Assembly: GCF_914767665.1 (NCBI RefSeq)
Contig: NC_059508.1
Coordinates: 22,046,001 to 22,110,000 of the forward strand
Source of the DNA: Harmonia axyridis
Taxonomy: Eukaryota; Arthropoda; Insecta; Coleoptera; Coccinellidae
DNA length: 64,000 bases
Direction: 5' to 3'
Part shown: positions 1 to 9,599 of the stretch, piece after piece
Layout of the letters: every line of letters begins with the position of its first letter
Position numbering within the stretch: the stretch's first letter is position 1
The notes under the pieces: generated by a model
Database searches by the model: none
What the model was told of the DNA's origin: nothing
Seen by the model: the letters and a program-made list of their open reading frames with translations, nothing else
Program-made: the position numbers and the translations under genes

Positions 1-421
1 TACATACTATAAAAGGTATTAAAATAGAAGGAGTTCCTTGAGGCATTAGATGGGCAAATGAGTGATAAGTGTGACTAATTCAACTATTTAATATAAATCT
101 TAACCATAAAGGTAAAGCTAGGGATAGAGTAAAAATTATATGACTTGAGGCTGTAAAAATGTAAGGAAATAACCCTATTAAGTTATTAATTATAATGAAG
201 TAAAATAATACAATAAATATTAAAGTATTATTTTTTTTTGTAATGATTTTGAATTCTTTATGTAGAGTAATTAATATATTTTGAATTAAAAAGTTAAATC
301 GATTAGGAATTAGTCAGAATATAGAAGGAATAAATAAAAAACTAATAATTATTCTTAGTCAATTTAAAGGTAATATAAAATAAGATGAAGGATCAAAAGA
401 AGAAAAAAGATTTATTATCAT
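1..421 (-). CDS. atp6: ATP synthase F0 subunit a (ATP6), 3' part outside window, lap 1
   Basis: ATP6 is the proton-channel subunit a of the F0 part of complex V in the inner mitochondrial membrane. The minus strand opens with ATG at 421 (MMMNLFSSFDPSS...), which overlaps the end of atp8 in the shared ATGATAA. The visible part contains the PQGTP motif typical of insect ATP6 near the window edge. The C-terminal third lies before base 1; complete copies are at 19543, 39326 and 59140. Code 5 applies (TGA Trp, ATA Met). Confidence 0.95.
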
Positions 422-567
422 TTTCAAGAAAGTTTTTTATTTAATAATTTAAAATTTTTTAAAGGAGATTTTTTATGAGAATAAAATATTTTAATGTTTA
501 AAATAATAAATAAAAGTGTTATAAAAATATATAAGGAAAACCAATCCATAGGTATAGTTTGAGGAAT
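415..567 (-). CDS. atp8: ATP synthase F0 subunit 8 (ATP8)
   Basis: This is the small membrane-stator subunit of complex V, 50 residues. It starts at ATT (567) directly after trnD and begins I-P-Q-T-M-P-M-D-W, the normal insect ATP8 N-terminus with the conserved IPQM-like motif. One hydrophobic segment follows, then a lysine-rich tail ending K-W-stop. The TAA sits inside ATGATAA and overlaps atp6 by 7 nt in another frame, the usual bicistronic arrangement. Confidence 0.93.
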
Positions 568-630
568 TAAAAATTATTCTGAGAATGATTTTAGTTTGAC
601 AAACTAATGTTATAGGTTAACTAAATTTTT
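568..630 (-). tRNA. trnD: tRNA-Asp (GTC)
   Basis: The minus strand folds as a cloverleaf: acceptor AAAAATT with AATTTTT, and anticodon stem TTAGT/ACTAA around loop TTGTCAA. It lies between trnK and atp8, the ancestral insect place. Its 3' end touches the atp8 start codon. Confidence 0.93.
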
Positions 631-700
631 CATTAGAAGTAGTCGTTAATTACTATAAAGTGGTTTAAGAGACCAATACTTATCTTTCAGTCATCTAATG
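631..700 (-). tRNA. trnK: tRNA-Lys (CTT)
   Basis: Acceptor CATTAGA pairs with TCTAATG. The anticodon loop CTCTTAA gives CTT, the usual insect trnK anticodon. It abuts the truncated stop of cox2 and trnD, so its excision probably makes both the cox2 3' end and the trnD 5' end. Confidence 0.93.
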
Positions 701-1373
701 AAAAATTTTCTACCCATTTAATGAAATTTTGGGGAGAAATTCTTTCAATAGAAATAGGTATAAATCTATGGTTTGCTCCACAAATTTCTGAACATTGACC
801 AAAAAAAATTCCAGTTCGATTTAAATTAAATCTAAGTTGATTTAATCGCCCTGGGGAGGCATCGACTTTTACTCCTGTTGAAGGAACTGTTCAAGAATGA
901 ATTACGTCAGAAGATGAAGTTAGAATTCGAATATGAGAAAGATATGGTAAAATAGTTCGATTATCAACTTCTAGTAATCGAAAATTAAAAAGTTGATTAT
1001 TATTAATTAAATATGAATCAAATTCAAGATTTTTAAAATCTGTATATTCATAGGTTCAATATCATTGATGACCAATAGTTTTAATAGTAACTAAAGGGTT
1101 ACGGATTTCATCAATTAAGTAAATTAATTTTAAAGAAGGAAAAGCAATAAAAATTAAAGTTAATGCTGGTATGATAGTTCAAATTGTTTCAATATTGTGT
1201 CCTTCTAATATAAAACGATGGTTATAATTATTTAATGTTAGTCTCATTATGGTATATGTTACAATACAAGTGATTATTATTAAGATTAAAAGGGCGTGAT
1301 CATGAAAAAATCTTAATTGTTCCAGTAAATATGAAGCTCTGTCTAAAAATATATATGATTTTCAAGTCGCTAT
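701..1373 (-). CDS. cox2: Cytochrome c oxidase subunit II (COX2)
   Basis: COX2 carries the binuclear CuA centre that takes electrons from cytochrome c into complex IV. It starts at ATA (1373) immediately after trnL2 and reads M-A-T-W-K-S-Y-M-F-L-D-S-A-S, the normal insect N-terminus with two membrane helices in the first third. The C-terminus reads N-F-I-K-W-V-E-N-F followed by a single T at 701, a truncated stop completed by polyadenylation next to trnK. Length is 224 codons plus T, typical of insects. No differences between laps were noticed. Confidence 0.95.
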
Positions 1374-1438
1374 TTCTAAAAAAAGGTAAATCTTTATAAT
1401 TGGGGTTTAAATCCAATGCACTAATCTGCCATATTAGA
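1374..1438 (-). tRNA. trnL2: tRNA-Leu (UUR, anticodon TAA)
   Basis: It starts TCTAATATGGCAGA, the characteristic insect trnL2 5' end. Acceptor TCTAATA pairs with TTTTAGA with one mismatch, and the anticodon loop carries TAA. It sits between cox1 and cox2, the derived Pancrustacea position. Confidence 0.95.
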
Positions 1439-2972
1439 ATTTTTGAGCTAAGATTGGTACTTCTGAATAAGAATGTTCATTAGGGGGAGAAAGTTGGAGT
1501 CATTCAATTAAAGAGGGTACATTAGAATTAAACTTTCTTAAACGTATTGAATAAAATCTTTCTCAAATAATTAAGATTATAAAGATTATTCTAAGAGAGG
1601 AAATTATAGATCCAATAGAAGAAATTTTATTTCATTTGTAATAAGCATCAGGATAATCAGAGTATCGTCGAGGTATTCCTCTTAGTCCTAAGAAGTGTTG
1701 AGGAAAAAATGTTAAGTTTACCCCAATAAATATAATTAAAAATTGGATTTGTAATAATTTATTGTTAAGATTGAATCCTGTAATTAAAGGGAATCAATGG
1801 ATAAATCCTGCTATAATGGCAAATACAGCTCCTATAGATAAAACGTAATGGAAATGAGCTACAACATAATAGGTATCATGTAAAATAATATCTATGGAAG
1901 AGTTAGCTAAAATTACTCCTGTTAATCCACCAATTGTAAATAAAAATAAAAATCCCAGGGTTCATAAAATTGAAGGTGTATAGTAAAATTGTATTCCATG
2001 TAAAGTTGCTAATCAAGAAAAAATTTTAATTCCAGTGGGTACTGCAATAATTATAGTAGCTGAAGTAAAATAAGCTCGAGTATCAACATCTATTCCCACT
2101 GTAAATATGTGATGAGCTCATACTACAAATCCTAGAAGTCCAATAGCTAATATAGCATAAATTATTCCTAAAGAACCAAAGGCAATTTTTTTCCCTCTTT
2201 CTTGTGTAATAATATGGGAAATTATACCAAATCCTGGGAGAATTAAAATATAAACTTCAGGATGGCCAAAAAATCAAAATGAATGTTGGTACAAAATTGG
2301 GTCTCCCCCACCGGTTGGATCAAAAAAAGAAGAATTTAAGTTTCGGTCAGTTAATAGTATAGTAATTGCTCCTGCAAGAACTGGTAGTGATAGTAATAAA
2401 AGAATTGCTGTAATAAGAACAGATCATACAAATAAAGGAGTTTTATCAAGTATTATACCAAATGGACGTTTATTTATAATAGTTGAAATGAAATTTACTG
2501 CACCTAAAATTGAGGAAATTCCTGCTAAATGTAAACTAAAAATCACTAAATCTACTGAAGGCCCGTTATGTGTTAAATTAGAAGAAAGAGGAGGGTAAAC
2601 AGTTCATCCTGTTCCTGCCCCTATTTCTACGATTGTTCTTAAAATTAAAAGAGTTAAAGCAGGGGGTAAAAGTCAAAATCTTATGTTATTTAATCGTGGA
2701 AATGCTATATCAGGAGCTCCAATTATTAAAGGAACTAATCAATTTCCAAAACCCCCAATTATAATAGGTATTACTATAAAGAAAATTATAATGAAAGCAT
2801 GAGCTGTAACAATTATATTATAAATTTGGTCGTTTCCAATTAATCTTCCTCTAGTTCCTAATTCTAACCGAATTAAAATACTTAACGATGTTCCTACTAT
2901 TCCTGCCCATATTCCAAATAAAAAGTATAATGTTCCAATATCTTTATGATTAGTAGAAAATAATCATTTATT
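1439..2972 (-). CDS. cox1: Cytochrome c oxidase subunit I (COX1), lap-1 copy with two odd residues
   Basis: COX1 is the catalytic core of complex IV, holding haem a, haem a3 and CuB. Beginning at AAT (2972), a start often assigned in beetles, it reads N-K-W-L-F-S-T-N-H-K-D-I-G. WFFGHPEVY and the paired His of AHHMF (CuB ligands) are visible. It ends L-A-Q-K-F; the stop is either T at 1439 or a TAA at 1434-1436 inside trnL2. Length is 511 codons plus T. Lap 1 alone has Ser instead of the invariant Leu at residue 231 (codon 2280-2282, in YQH-L-FWF) and Lys instead of Met at residue 168 (codon 2469-2471, in IN-M-RP). Laps 2-4 have the normal residues, so these look like errors or decay. Confidence 0.96.
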
Positions 2973-2973
2973 C

Positions 2974-3035
2974 GATAAAGTGGCTGAATTAAAGCGTTAA
3001 ATTGTAAATTTAATTATGAGTTTTCTCCTTTATTA
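2974..3035 (+). tRNA. trnY: tRNA-Tyr (GTA)
   Basis: Acceptor GATAAAG pairs with CTTTATT, including one G-T pair. Anticodon stem TTAAA/TTTAA holds loop TTGTAAA. It faces cox1 head to head with one base between it and the AAT start. Confidence 0.93.
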
Positions 3036-3097
3036 AGCCTTATATTCAATTATGATTATAAATTGCAAATTTATAGGTGAATATTATTCTAAGGCTT
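3036..3097 (+). tRNA. trnC: tRNA-Cys (GCA)
   Basis: Acceptor AGCCTTA pairs perfectly with TAAGGCT. Anticodon stem ATAAA/TTTAT holds loop TTGCAAA. Its 3' end overlaps trnW on the other strand by 8 nt, as in most insects. Confidence 0.94.
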
Positions 3098-3152
3098 AGA
3101 ATAATTCTATTTTTAACTTTGAAGGTTACTAGTTTATTTAACTTAAATCCTT
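3090..3152 (-). tRNA. trnW: tRNA-Trp (TCA)
   Basis: The minus strand starts AAGGATTTAAGTTAA and carries anticodon TCA in loop CTTCAAA, reading both UGA and UGG. The acceptor has one A-G mismatch. It overlaps trnC by 8 nt and the nad2 stop by 2 nt. Confidence 0.93.
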
Positions 3153-4155
3153 AATAAATTCTAAAAATTACAGTAAAAATGATTAATCCGTAAATATTCA
3201 CTCAATTTAAAAAAATTACATAGTAAGAGTTAATATAATTAAATTTTTTATTTTCATTTAATTTTATTATTAAAGATTGAAGTATTAAGCGTATATAAAT
3301 ATATATACAAATTAAAGTAATAAAAATTATTATAAAAGATAGAAAATAAAAGTGATTTTCAATTAAAGTTTTTAGAATTAGTCACTTAGGAAAAAATCCT
3401 AAAAAGGGGGGGATTCCTCCTAGAGAAAAGAAATTTAAAAAAAAATAGAATTTTAAAGTTTTATTGTAATTCATATTATTTATAAGATCTTTAATGTTAA
3501 AGATTTTAAATTTATTAAAAATTAAGATTATATTTAAAGAAATAAAAGTATAAATTAAAAAGTATAATATTCATAAGGATTGATTTAATATTATTATTCT
3601 TAATATTCAACCAATATGGTTAATGGAAGATAAGGCAAGAATTTTTTTTAATCTGGTTTGATTCCATGTTTTTACACTCCCTAAGGTTATACATATCAAA
3701 ATAATCAAAATAAAGAATAGGTTTAATTTAAAATTATATATAATTAAAATTATTGGGGCAATTTTTTGTCAAGTTATTAATAATAATGCATTAGCTCATC
3801 TTAGTCCTTCTAGGACTTCTGGGTATCAAAAGTGAAAAGGGGCTGCTCCTATTTTTATAAGGATAGCTCTGTTAAACAAAAATATAGAAGTAGGTATTAA
3901 TTGCTCGATAGAATTGATTAAAATAAATGAATTTAAAAAAGAAAATAAAACTAGAATTGATGCAGAAACTTGAACTAAAAAATATTTCAAGGAGGATTCA
4001 GAAGAATACTTAAAATTATCTAAATTTATAATAGGAATAAAAGCTAAGAGGTTTAATTCTAAACCAATCCAGATATTAATTCATGAATAAGCAGAAATAG
4101 AAATAAGAGTTCCTCTTATTATTAAAATTAAAAATATTAATTTTATAGTTTTAAT
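3151..4155 (-). CDS. nad2: NADH dehydrogenase subunit 2 (ND2)
   Basis: ND2 is one of the antiporter-like membrane subunits of complex I. It starts at ATT (4155), or at ATA 4158 sharing the trnM discriminator base, and reads I-K-T-M-K-L-M-F-L-I. It is strongly hydrophobic with many Met and Leu codons. S-I-N-H-I-G-W and W-I-N-I-W, typical of insect ND2, are visible. It ends at TAA 3151-3153, overlapping trnW by 2 nt. Length is about 334 residues, normal for insects. The lap-4 copy differs at four sites. Confidence 0.94.
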
Positions 4156-4157
4156 TA

Positions 4158-4221
4158 TAAAGAAAAGGGGTATACCTTTATAAATGGGGTATGAACCCAT
4201 CAGCTTCTTTAGCTTATCTTT
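4158..4221 (-). tRNA. trnM: tRNA-Met (CAT)
   Basis: The 5' end AAAGATAAGCTAA and the loop TTCATAC inside GGG/CCC are the standard insect trnM features. It abuts nad2 and shares one base with trnQ on the other strand. Confidence 0.94.
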
Positions 4222-4289
4222 ATATTCTAGTATAAGATGTACAAGAGTTTTTGAAACTCTAAGAAATAATTTAATTTTATTGAATATAA
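4221..4289 (+). tRNA. trnQ: tRNA-Gln (TTG)
   Basis: Acceptor TATATTC pairs with GAATATA. Anticodon stem AGAGT/ACTCT holds loop TTTTGAA, giving TTG. It is the last recognisable gene before the control region; trnI, which normally lies beyond it, is not seen. Confidence 0.93.
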
Positions 4290-4313
4290 TTACAAAAAAA
4301 AATTAACAATTAA

Positions 4314-4338
4314 AAATTTAACTTATTAAGTTAAATTT
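4314..4338. repeat. Perfect palindrome next to trnQ
   Basis: AAATTTAACTTA, one central T, then TAAGTTAAATTT. The arms pair perfectly over 12 bases and could form a cruciform. It is identical in all four laps, but its role is unknown. Confidence 0.8.
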
Positions 4339-4420
4339 AAAATTTAATATTTTAACCTTAAATAAAAACTATTAAATTTTCATTAATTTAAGTGTACAAA
4401 AATTAATTCACAAAGTAAAA

Positions 4421-4439
4421 AATCCTATAAGATAGGATT
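4421..4439. repeat. Stem-loop at the trnQ edge of the control region
   Basis: AATCCTA and TAGGATT form a 7-bp stem with a 5-nt loop (TAAGA in lap 1, TAAAA in the others). It lies 17 bases before the tandem array and may mark the edge of the control region. Confidence 0.75.
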
Positions 4440-4456
4440 ATTTATATAAATATATT

Positions 4457-6355
4457 CGATAAATTTGAGTTGATTTTGGTCGTCCTACTTCAGGATCAAT
4501 TTCAACATTCTAAACCAATCCTGAGGCTAAGTCCAACAATCAACACCAAACCCGATAAATTTGAGTTGATTTTGGTCGTCCTACTTCAGGATCAATTCCA
4601 ATATTCTAAACCAATCCTGAGACTAAGCCCAACAATCAATACCAAATCCGATAAATTTGAGTTGATTTTGGTGCCCTACTTCAGGATCAATTTCAACATT
4701 CTAAACTAATCCTGAGGCTAAGTCCAACAATCAGCACCAAATCCGATAAATTTGAGTTGATTTTGGTGCCCTACTTCAGGATCAATTTCAACATTCTAAA
4801 CCAATCCTGAGACTAAGCCCAACAATCAATACCAAATCCGATAAATTTGAGTTGATTTTGGTGCCCTACTTCAGGATCAATTTCAATATTCTAAATCAAT
4901 CCTGAGGCTAAGCCCAACAATCAACACCAAATCCGATAAATTTGAGTTGATTTTGGTGCCCTACTTCAGGATCAATTTCAACATTCTAAACTAATCCTGA
5001 GGCTAAGTCCAACAATCAGCACCAAATCCGATAAATTTGAGTTGATTTTGGTGCCCTACTTCAGGATCAATTTCAACATTCTAAACCAATCCTGAGACTA
5101 AGCCCAACAATCAACATCAAATCCGATAAATTTGAGTTGATTTTGGTCGTCCTATTTCAGGATCAATTCCAATATTCTAAACCAATCCTGAGGCTAAGTC
5201 CAACAATCAGCACCAAATCCGATAAATTTGAGTTGATTTTGGTGCCCTACTTCAGGATCAATTTCAACATTCTAAACCAATCCTGAGGCTAAGCCCAACA
5301 ATCAACACCAAATCCGATAAATTTGAGTTGATTTTGGTCGTCCTACTTCAGGATCAATTTCAACATTCTAAACTAACCCTGAGGCTAAGTCCAACAATCA
5401 GCACCAAATCCGATAAATTTGAGTTGATTTTGGTCGTCCTACTTCAGGATCAATTTCAACATTCTAAACTAACCCTGAGGCTAAGTCCAACAATCAGCAC
5501 CAAATCCGATAAATTTGAGTTGATTTTGGTGCCCTTCTTCAGGATCAATTCCAATATTCTAAACCAATCCTGAGGCTAAGTCCAACAATCAACACCAAAT
5601 CCGATAAATTTGAGTTGATTTTGGTGCCCTACTTCAGGATCAATTTCAACATTCTAAACCAATCCTGAGGCTAAGCCCAACAATCAATACCAAATCCGAT
5701 AAATTTGAGTTGATTTTGGTGTCCTACTTCAGGATCAATTTCAACATTCTAAACCAATCCTGAGGCTAAGTCCAACAATCAACACCAAATCCGATAAATT
5801 TGAGTTGATTTTGGTGCCCTACTTCAGGATCAATTTCAACATTCTAAACTAATCCTGAGGCTAAGTCCAACAATCAGCACCAAATCCGATAAATTTGAGT
5901 TGATTTTGGTGCCCTACTTCAGGATCAATTTCAACATTCTAAACCAATCCTGAGGCTAAGTCCAACAATCAACACCAAACCCGATAAATTTGAGTTGATT
6001 TTGGTCGTCCTTCTTCAGGATCAATTCCAATATTCTAAACCAATCCTGAGGCTAAGTCCAACAATCAACACCAAATCCGATAAATTTGAGTTGATTTTGG
6101 TGTCCTACTTCAGGATCAATTTCAATATTCTAAACCAATCCTGAGGCTAAGCCCAACAATCAACACCAAACCCGATAAATTTGAGTTGATTTTGGTGCCC
6201 TACTTCAGGATCAATTTCAACATTCTAAACCAATCCTGAGGCTAAGTCCAACAATCAACACCAAATCCGATAAATTTGAGTTGATTTCGGTCGTCCTACT
6301 TCAGGATCAATTTCAACATTCTAAACTAATCCTGAGGCTAAGTCCAACAATCAAC
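4457..6355. repeat. Control-region tandem array, twenty copies of a ~95-bp unit (lap 1)
   Basis: CGATAAATTTGAGTTGATTT recurs every 95 or 96 bp; 96 where GGTCGTCC replaces GGTGCCC. About 20 copies fill 1,899 bp. Each unit contains two nested inverted repeats: outer TTTGGTG/CACCAAA and inner TCAGGAT/ATCCTGA with 21 bases between the inner arms. The unit is clearly richer in G+C than its surroundings. Variants are shared in patterns between copies, as expected from slippage or unequal exchange. Open stretches of about 80 codons inside it are repeat artefacts, not genes. Confidence 0.96.
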
Positions 6356-6459
6356 GTTTAAGTTTTTAAAATTATTAGTTTTTGATTTTGAATAACTAAG
6401 AAACTGACTTTTAAATTTTTAAAATTTTTAAATATCACCTTATTAATAAATTTGTATAA

Positions 6460-6490
6460 GAATTCTATGGGGGGGGGATCAATAGAATTC
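6460..6490. repeat. Hairpin with a G9 loop
   Basis: GAATTCTAT and ATAGAATTC form a perfect 9-bp stem. The 13-nt loop begins with nine consecutive G. It lies about 100 bp beyond the tandem array and is the only long G run in the genome. It is conserved in laps 2 and 3 with the same G count. Confidence 0.85.
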
Positions 6491-7620
6491 AATTTACAAA
6501 AATTTGAATAAATGGATTTATATTTAAAAATCAAAAAATTTTGTAATTAAAAATTATTCTTTCAATTTTATTTTCACAGAAAAGGTTTAAATTTTCTATA
6601 AAATAAATTTTCTGTTAGACTAGAAGAAGAATTTTTTCTAAAAGTTGATTTTTCTAACAAAATAGTTTGGAAAAAGAGATTTTATGATAAATCCTTTTTT
6701 CACATAAAAAATAATCGATCCCTGTAAAATTTTGTAATCCGAAGATTTTTTCCAAATTTCATCAAATTTCACGAAATTTGGCATTTTTTTCAAAAATTTC
6801 GGGGATGGAACTAGGGGTGGGTTGCACATGTTTCATCTCATCAAAATGACCCTTTCTTCAGGCGCCCTAATAGGAATTTCCTCATACATCGGTTTTTATA
6901 TCCAAGTGTTATAATTGTTTTTTAGACAATAATGTCAATTTTAAAGATCAAATTTTTTGAAAAATTTCAAAAAAAAACGAAAAAAATGCAAAATTTTGCA
7001 ATTTTTTGCATTTTTTGGGTCAAAATTTGGGCAAAAAAAAATGGCCTAAAATCGATACTTTATTAGCAGTATTAATTTAAATTTTGTCTTTTAATAGGGT
7101 TTTTCTCTTGGACCCTATGCCTTTTTAATTAAAGAATTTATTTATATATATCTATAATATTTAATAATTAATAATTACTTATTAATATATAATTATTTAT
7201 ATATAAGGGCGAAATATATCTTACATTGGATAGTACCATTAGTAATATTCTAGGTGCTAATTTTAATTAAATAGTTAAAATAAAGATTTTTAAATATATA
7301 AAAACCGATTTAATATTGGTATCTTAAGGGATATATAATAGTACTCCCGAAAAAAAGAGAAAGAATATATAAAGTAAATCAGTATATAAAAACGACGGTG
7401 AATTTCGAGAATTTCTATATTAATAAATATTTTATATATTAATAATATTTATAATATATATATAAAGAGTATAAATTATTAATAATTAATTTAACATTAA
7501 AATATTAACATTTTATTTATATAAGAATTAAATTATAATTAATCTATAATTATTAATAATATATTAAAAATTATTAGTTATTAATAAAGTTAATTTTTAA
7601 TGAAAAATTCAAAATTAATG

Positions 7621-7637
7621 AAAAAAAAAAAAAAAAA
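7621..7637 (+). promoter_or_regulatory. A17 run, i.e. T-stretch of the major strand (candidate replication signal)
   Basis: Seventeen A on this strand are a T-stretch on the J strand. Long T-stretches in insect control regions are linked to replication start in several orders. The length is 17 in all three laps. The assignment is inference from family knowledge. Confidence 0.4.
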
Positions 7638-8486
7638 CCTAAGTATTAATGAATTAAATTATCATTAAGAAATATTATTTCTAAAGTATTATGGTATTTA
7701 TCATGAAAATGAGGTTATTCTTATTTTAACTAAATCTATTAAAAATTACGTGAAAAATAGATTTAGAAAAATAAAATTAATAAAGATTTCATAAAAAATT
7801 TAAATTAAAATATCTAACAAAAAAATGTAATTTTTAAATATTTGGTTAAATTTGTCTATTTTTTGGTTGTCTCGAATAATTTTTAATTTATTGGATAAAA
7901 AGTGATCTTAAAGGGTAAAAAAATGATTTGTTAGTAAAGTAAAGTTATTATGTCAATATTTTGATTTAAATTATAATTATTTTAAGTTTAATTATTACAT
8001 AGTTAAAAAAATTATGTATAAAAATTTAGGATTTTCATAAAATTCGAGTAATTTTTGAAAATTTTATATAAATGCTTAAAAGGAAATCGCTCATAAAAAA
8101 AAAATCTATATTTTTTTGTTAGAAATTTAAATTTAAATAATTTTTAAAAATTGTGATATGGAAATTATCTAATAATTTTTTTTGAAAAAATTATTTGTTA
8201 GTGTAATAAAGTTATTTCGTTTAAAAATTTTGTGAAAAATTGTTAAAAATTTATCAAAATTTATGGATTTTTGAAAATTTTGATGATTAGGGGAGGAATT
8301 TTTTTTTTCATTTTTCATAAATTTGATTTTTATATAATTTTGAAAATTTTTAGAATAGGTTAATTTAAATATTTTAATAAAAATAGAAAATGTTTAGTTT
8401 CGGGGGGAACTAAATTAATAAATTTAAATTTAAATTTATTTTGAATTTTAAAAAATTTAATTTTTGATTATTTTATTTTATAATAA

Positions 8487-9525
8487 AATTATAATTTATT
8501 TTTTTAAAATTATTGTATTTATCAAGAATTTTTTAAATCCGATAATTTAAAATATTTTTGATATTTGGTAGGCTTCAGTTTATTACAAAATTTATTTTAT
8601 TAAAATTAAATTTGAATAAAGCTATAACAGTCGGCAATAAGAATTGTTACAATTTATATTGTTTAGTATTGGATTTAGTGAGTAGGGTAGCACTAAATTT
8701 AAGGGTATAACTTGTAAATCCTTGGGGGAAAATTTTTTAATTTAGAGTTAAAAAGTTTAAGGTTTGGTTATTATCTAAGGGGACGTTTTTGACGGGAGGA
8801 AGTTACAAAGATTTGTTAACATAAAGTTTTTATAATTATAATTTATTTTTCAAAAATTATTGTATTTATTAAGAATTTTTTAAATCCGATAATTTAAAAT
8901 ATTTTTGATATTTGGTAGGCTTCAGTTTATTACAAAATTTATTTTATTAAAATTAAATTTGAATAAAGCTATAACAGTCGGCAATAAGAATTGTTACAAT
9001 TTATATTGTTTAGTATTGGATTTAGTGAGTAGGGTAGCACTAAATTTAAGGGTATAACTTGTAAATCCTTGGGGGAAAATTTTTTAATTTAGAGTTAAAA
9101 AGTTTAAGGTTTGGTTATTATCTAAGGGGACGTTTTTGACGGGAGGAAGTTACAAAGATTTGTTAACATAAAGTTTTTATAATTATAATTTATTTTTTAA
9201 AAATTATTGTATTTATTAAGAATTTTTTAAATCCGATAATTTAAAATATTTTTGATATTTGGTAGGCTTCAGTTTATTACAAAATTTATTTTATTAAAAT
9301 TAAATTTGAATAAAGCTATAACAGTCGGCAATAAGAATTGTTACAATTTAAATTGTTTAGTATTGGATTTAGTGAGTAGGGTAGCACTAAATTTAAGGGT
9401 ATAACTTGTAAATCCTTGGGGGAAAATTTTTTAATTTAGAGTTAAAAAGTTTAAGGTTTGGTTATTATCTAAGGGGACGCTTTTGACGGGAGGAAGTTAC
9501 AAAGATTTGTTAACATAAAGTTTTT
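8487..9525. repeat. Three tandem copies of a 347-bp control-region repeat (lap 1)
   Basis: Copies start at 8487, 8834 and 9181 with an exact 347-bp period and differ at only a few bases. Each includes ACAGTCGGCAATAAG, an 8-bp stem ATTTAGTG/CACTAAAT around AGTAGGGTAG (8673-8698 in copy 1) and GGGGACG-TTTTTGACGGGAGG. These blocks are much richer in G than the background. The array ends about 75 bp before the estimated start of rrnS. No gene is recognised in it. Confidence 0.95.
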
Positions 9526-9599
9526 AAAATTATTAGTTTTAATAATTTAATTTTTTAAATTTAATTTAATTATTATTATTTCTAAATAAAGTTAATTTT

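Larger units (their letters stand above)
4290..4456. other. Spacer between trnQ and the 95-bp array, where trnI would be expected
   Basis: This A+T-rich stretch has no cloverleaf with anticodon GAT on either strand. It holds a perfect 25-nt palindrome at 4314-4338 (arms of 12) and a hairpin at 4421-4439 (AATCCTA/TAGGATT). The loop of the hairpin has G at 4431 in lap 1 and A in laps 2-4. I see no coding potential. Confidence 0.7.
6356..8486. other. Control region, single-copy part (lap 1)
   Basis: About 2.1 kb without recognisable genes. In order it holds a G9 hairpin (6460-6490); a more complex stretch of about 6540-7060 with a G+C-richer core near 6780-6910 and small palindromes such as TGCAAAATTTTGCA at 6988-7001; TA-rich sequence from about 7140 to 7600; an A17 run at 7621-7637; then long A/T-rich sequence with TTTCGGGGGG near 8400. 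It probably contains the replication and transcription start signals, but I cannot place them. Confidence 0.8.

Noticed and set aside
4470..5573. Open frames of about 80 codons in the 95-bp array
   Set aside because: They repeat the same peptide with the repeat unit, shift frame with the 95/96-bp variants and resemble no family.
4457..6355. CRISPR array
   Set aside because: The 95-bp units follow each other directly without unique spacers, and the DNA is mitochondrial.
6638..6829. A 63-codon frame on the minus strand in the control region
   Set aside because: Identical in all laps only because the DNA is; no recognisable family, no supporting signal, and short for random open sequence of this composition.
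7140..7600. Hidden tRNA genes in the TA-rich part of the control region
   Set aside because: Several small hairpins exist, but none has a seven-base loop with a usable anticodon plus acceptor and D or T arms.
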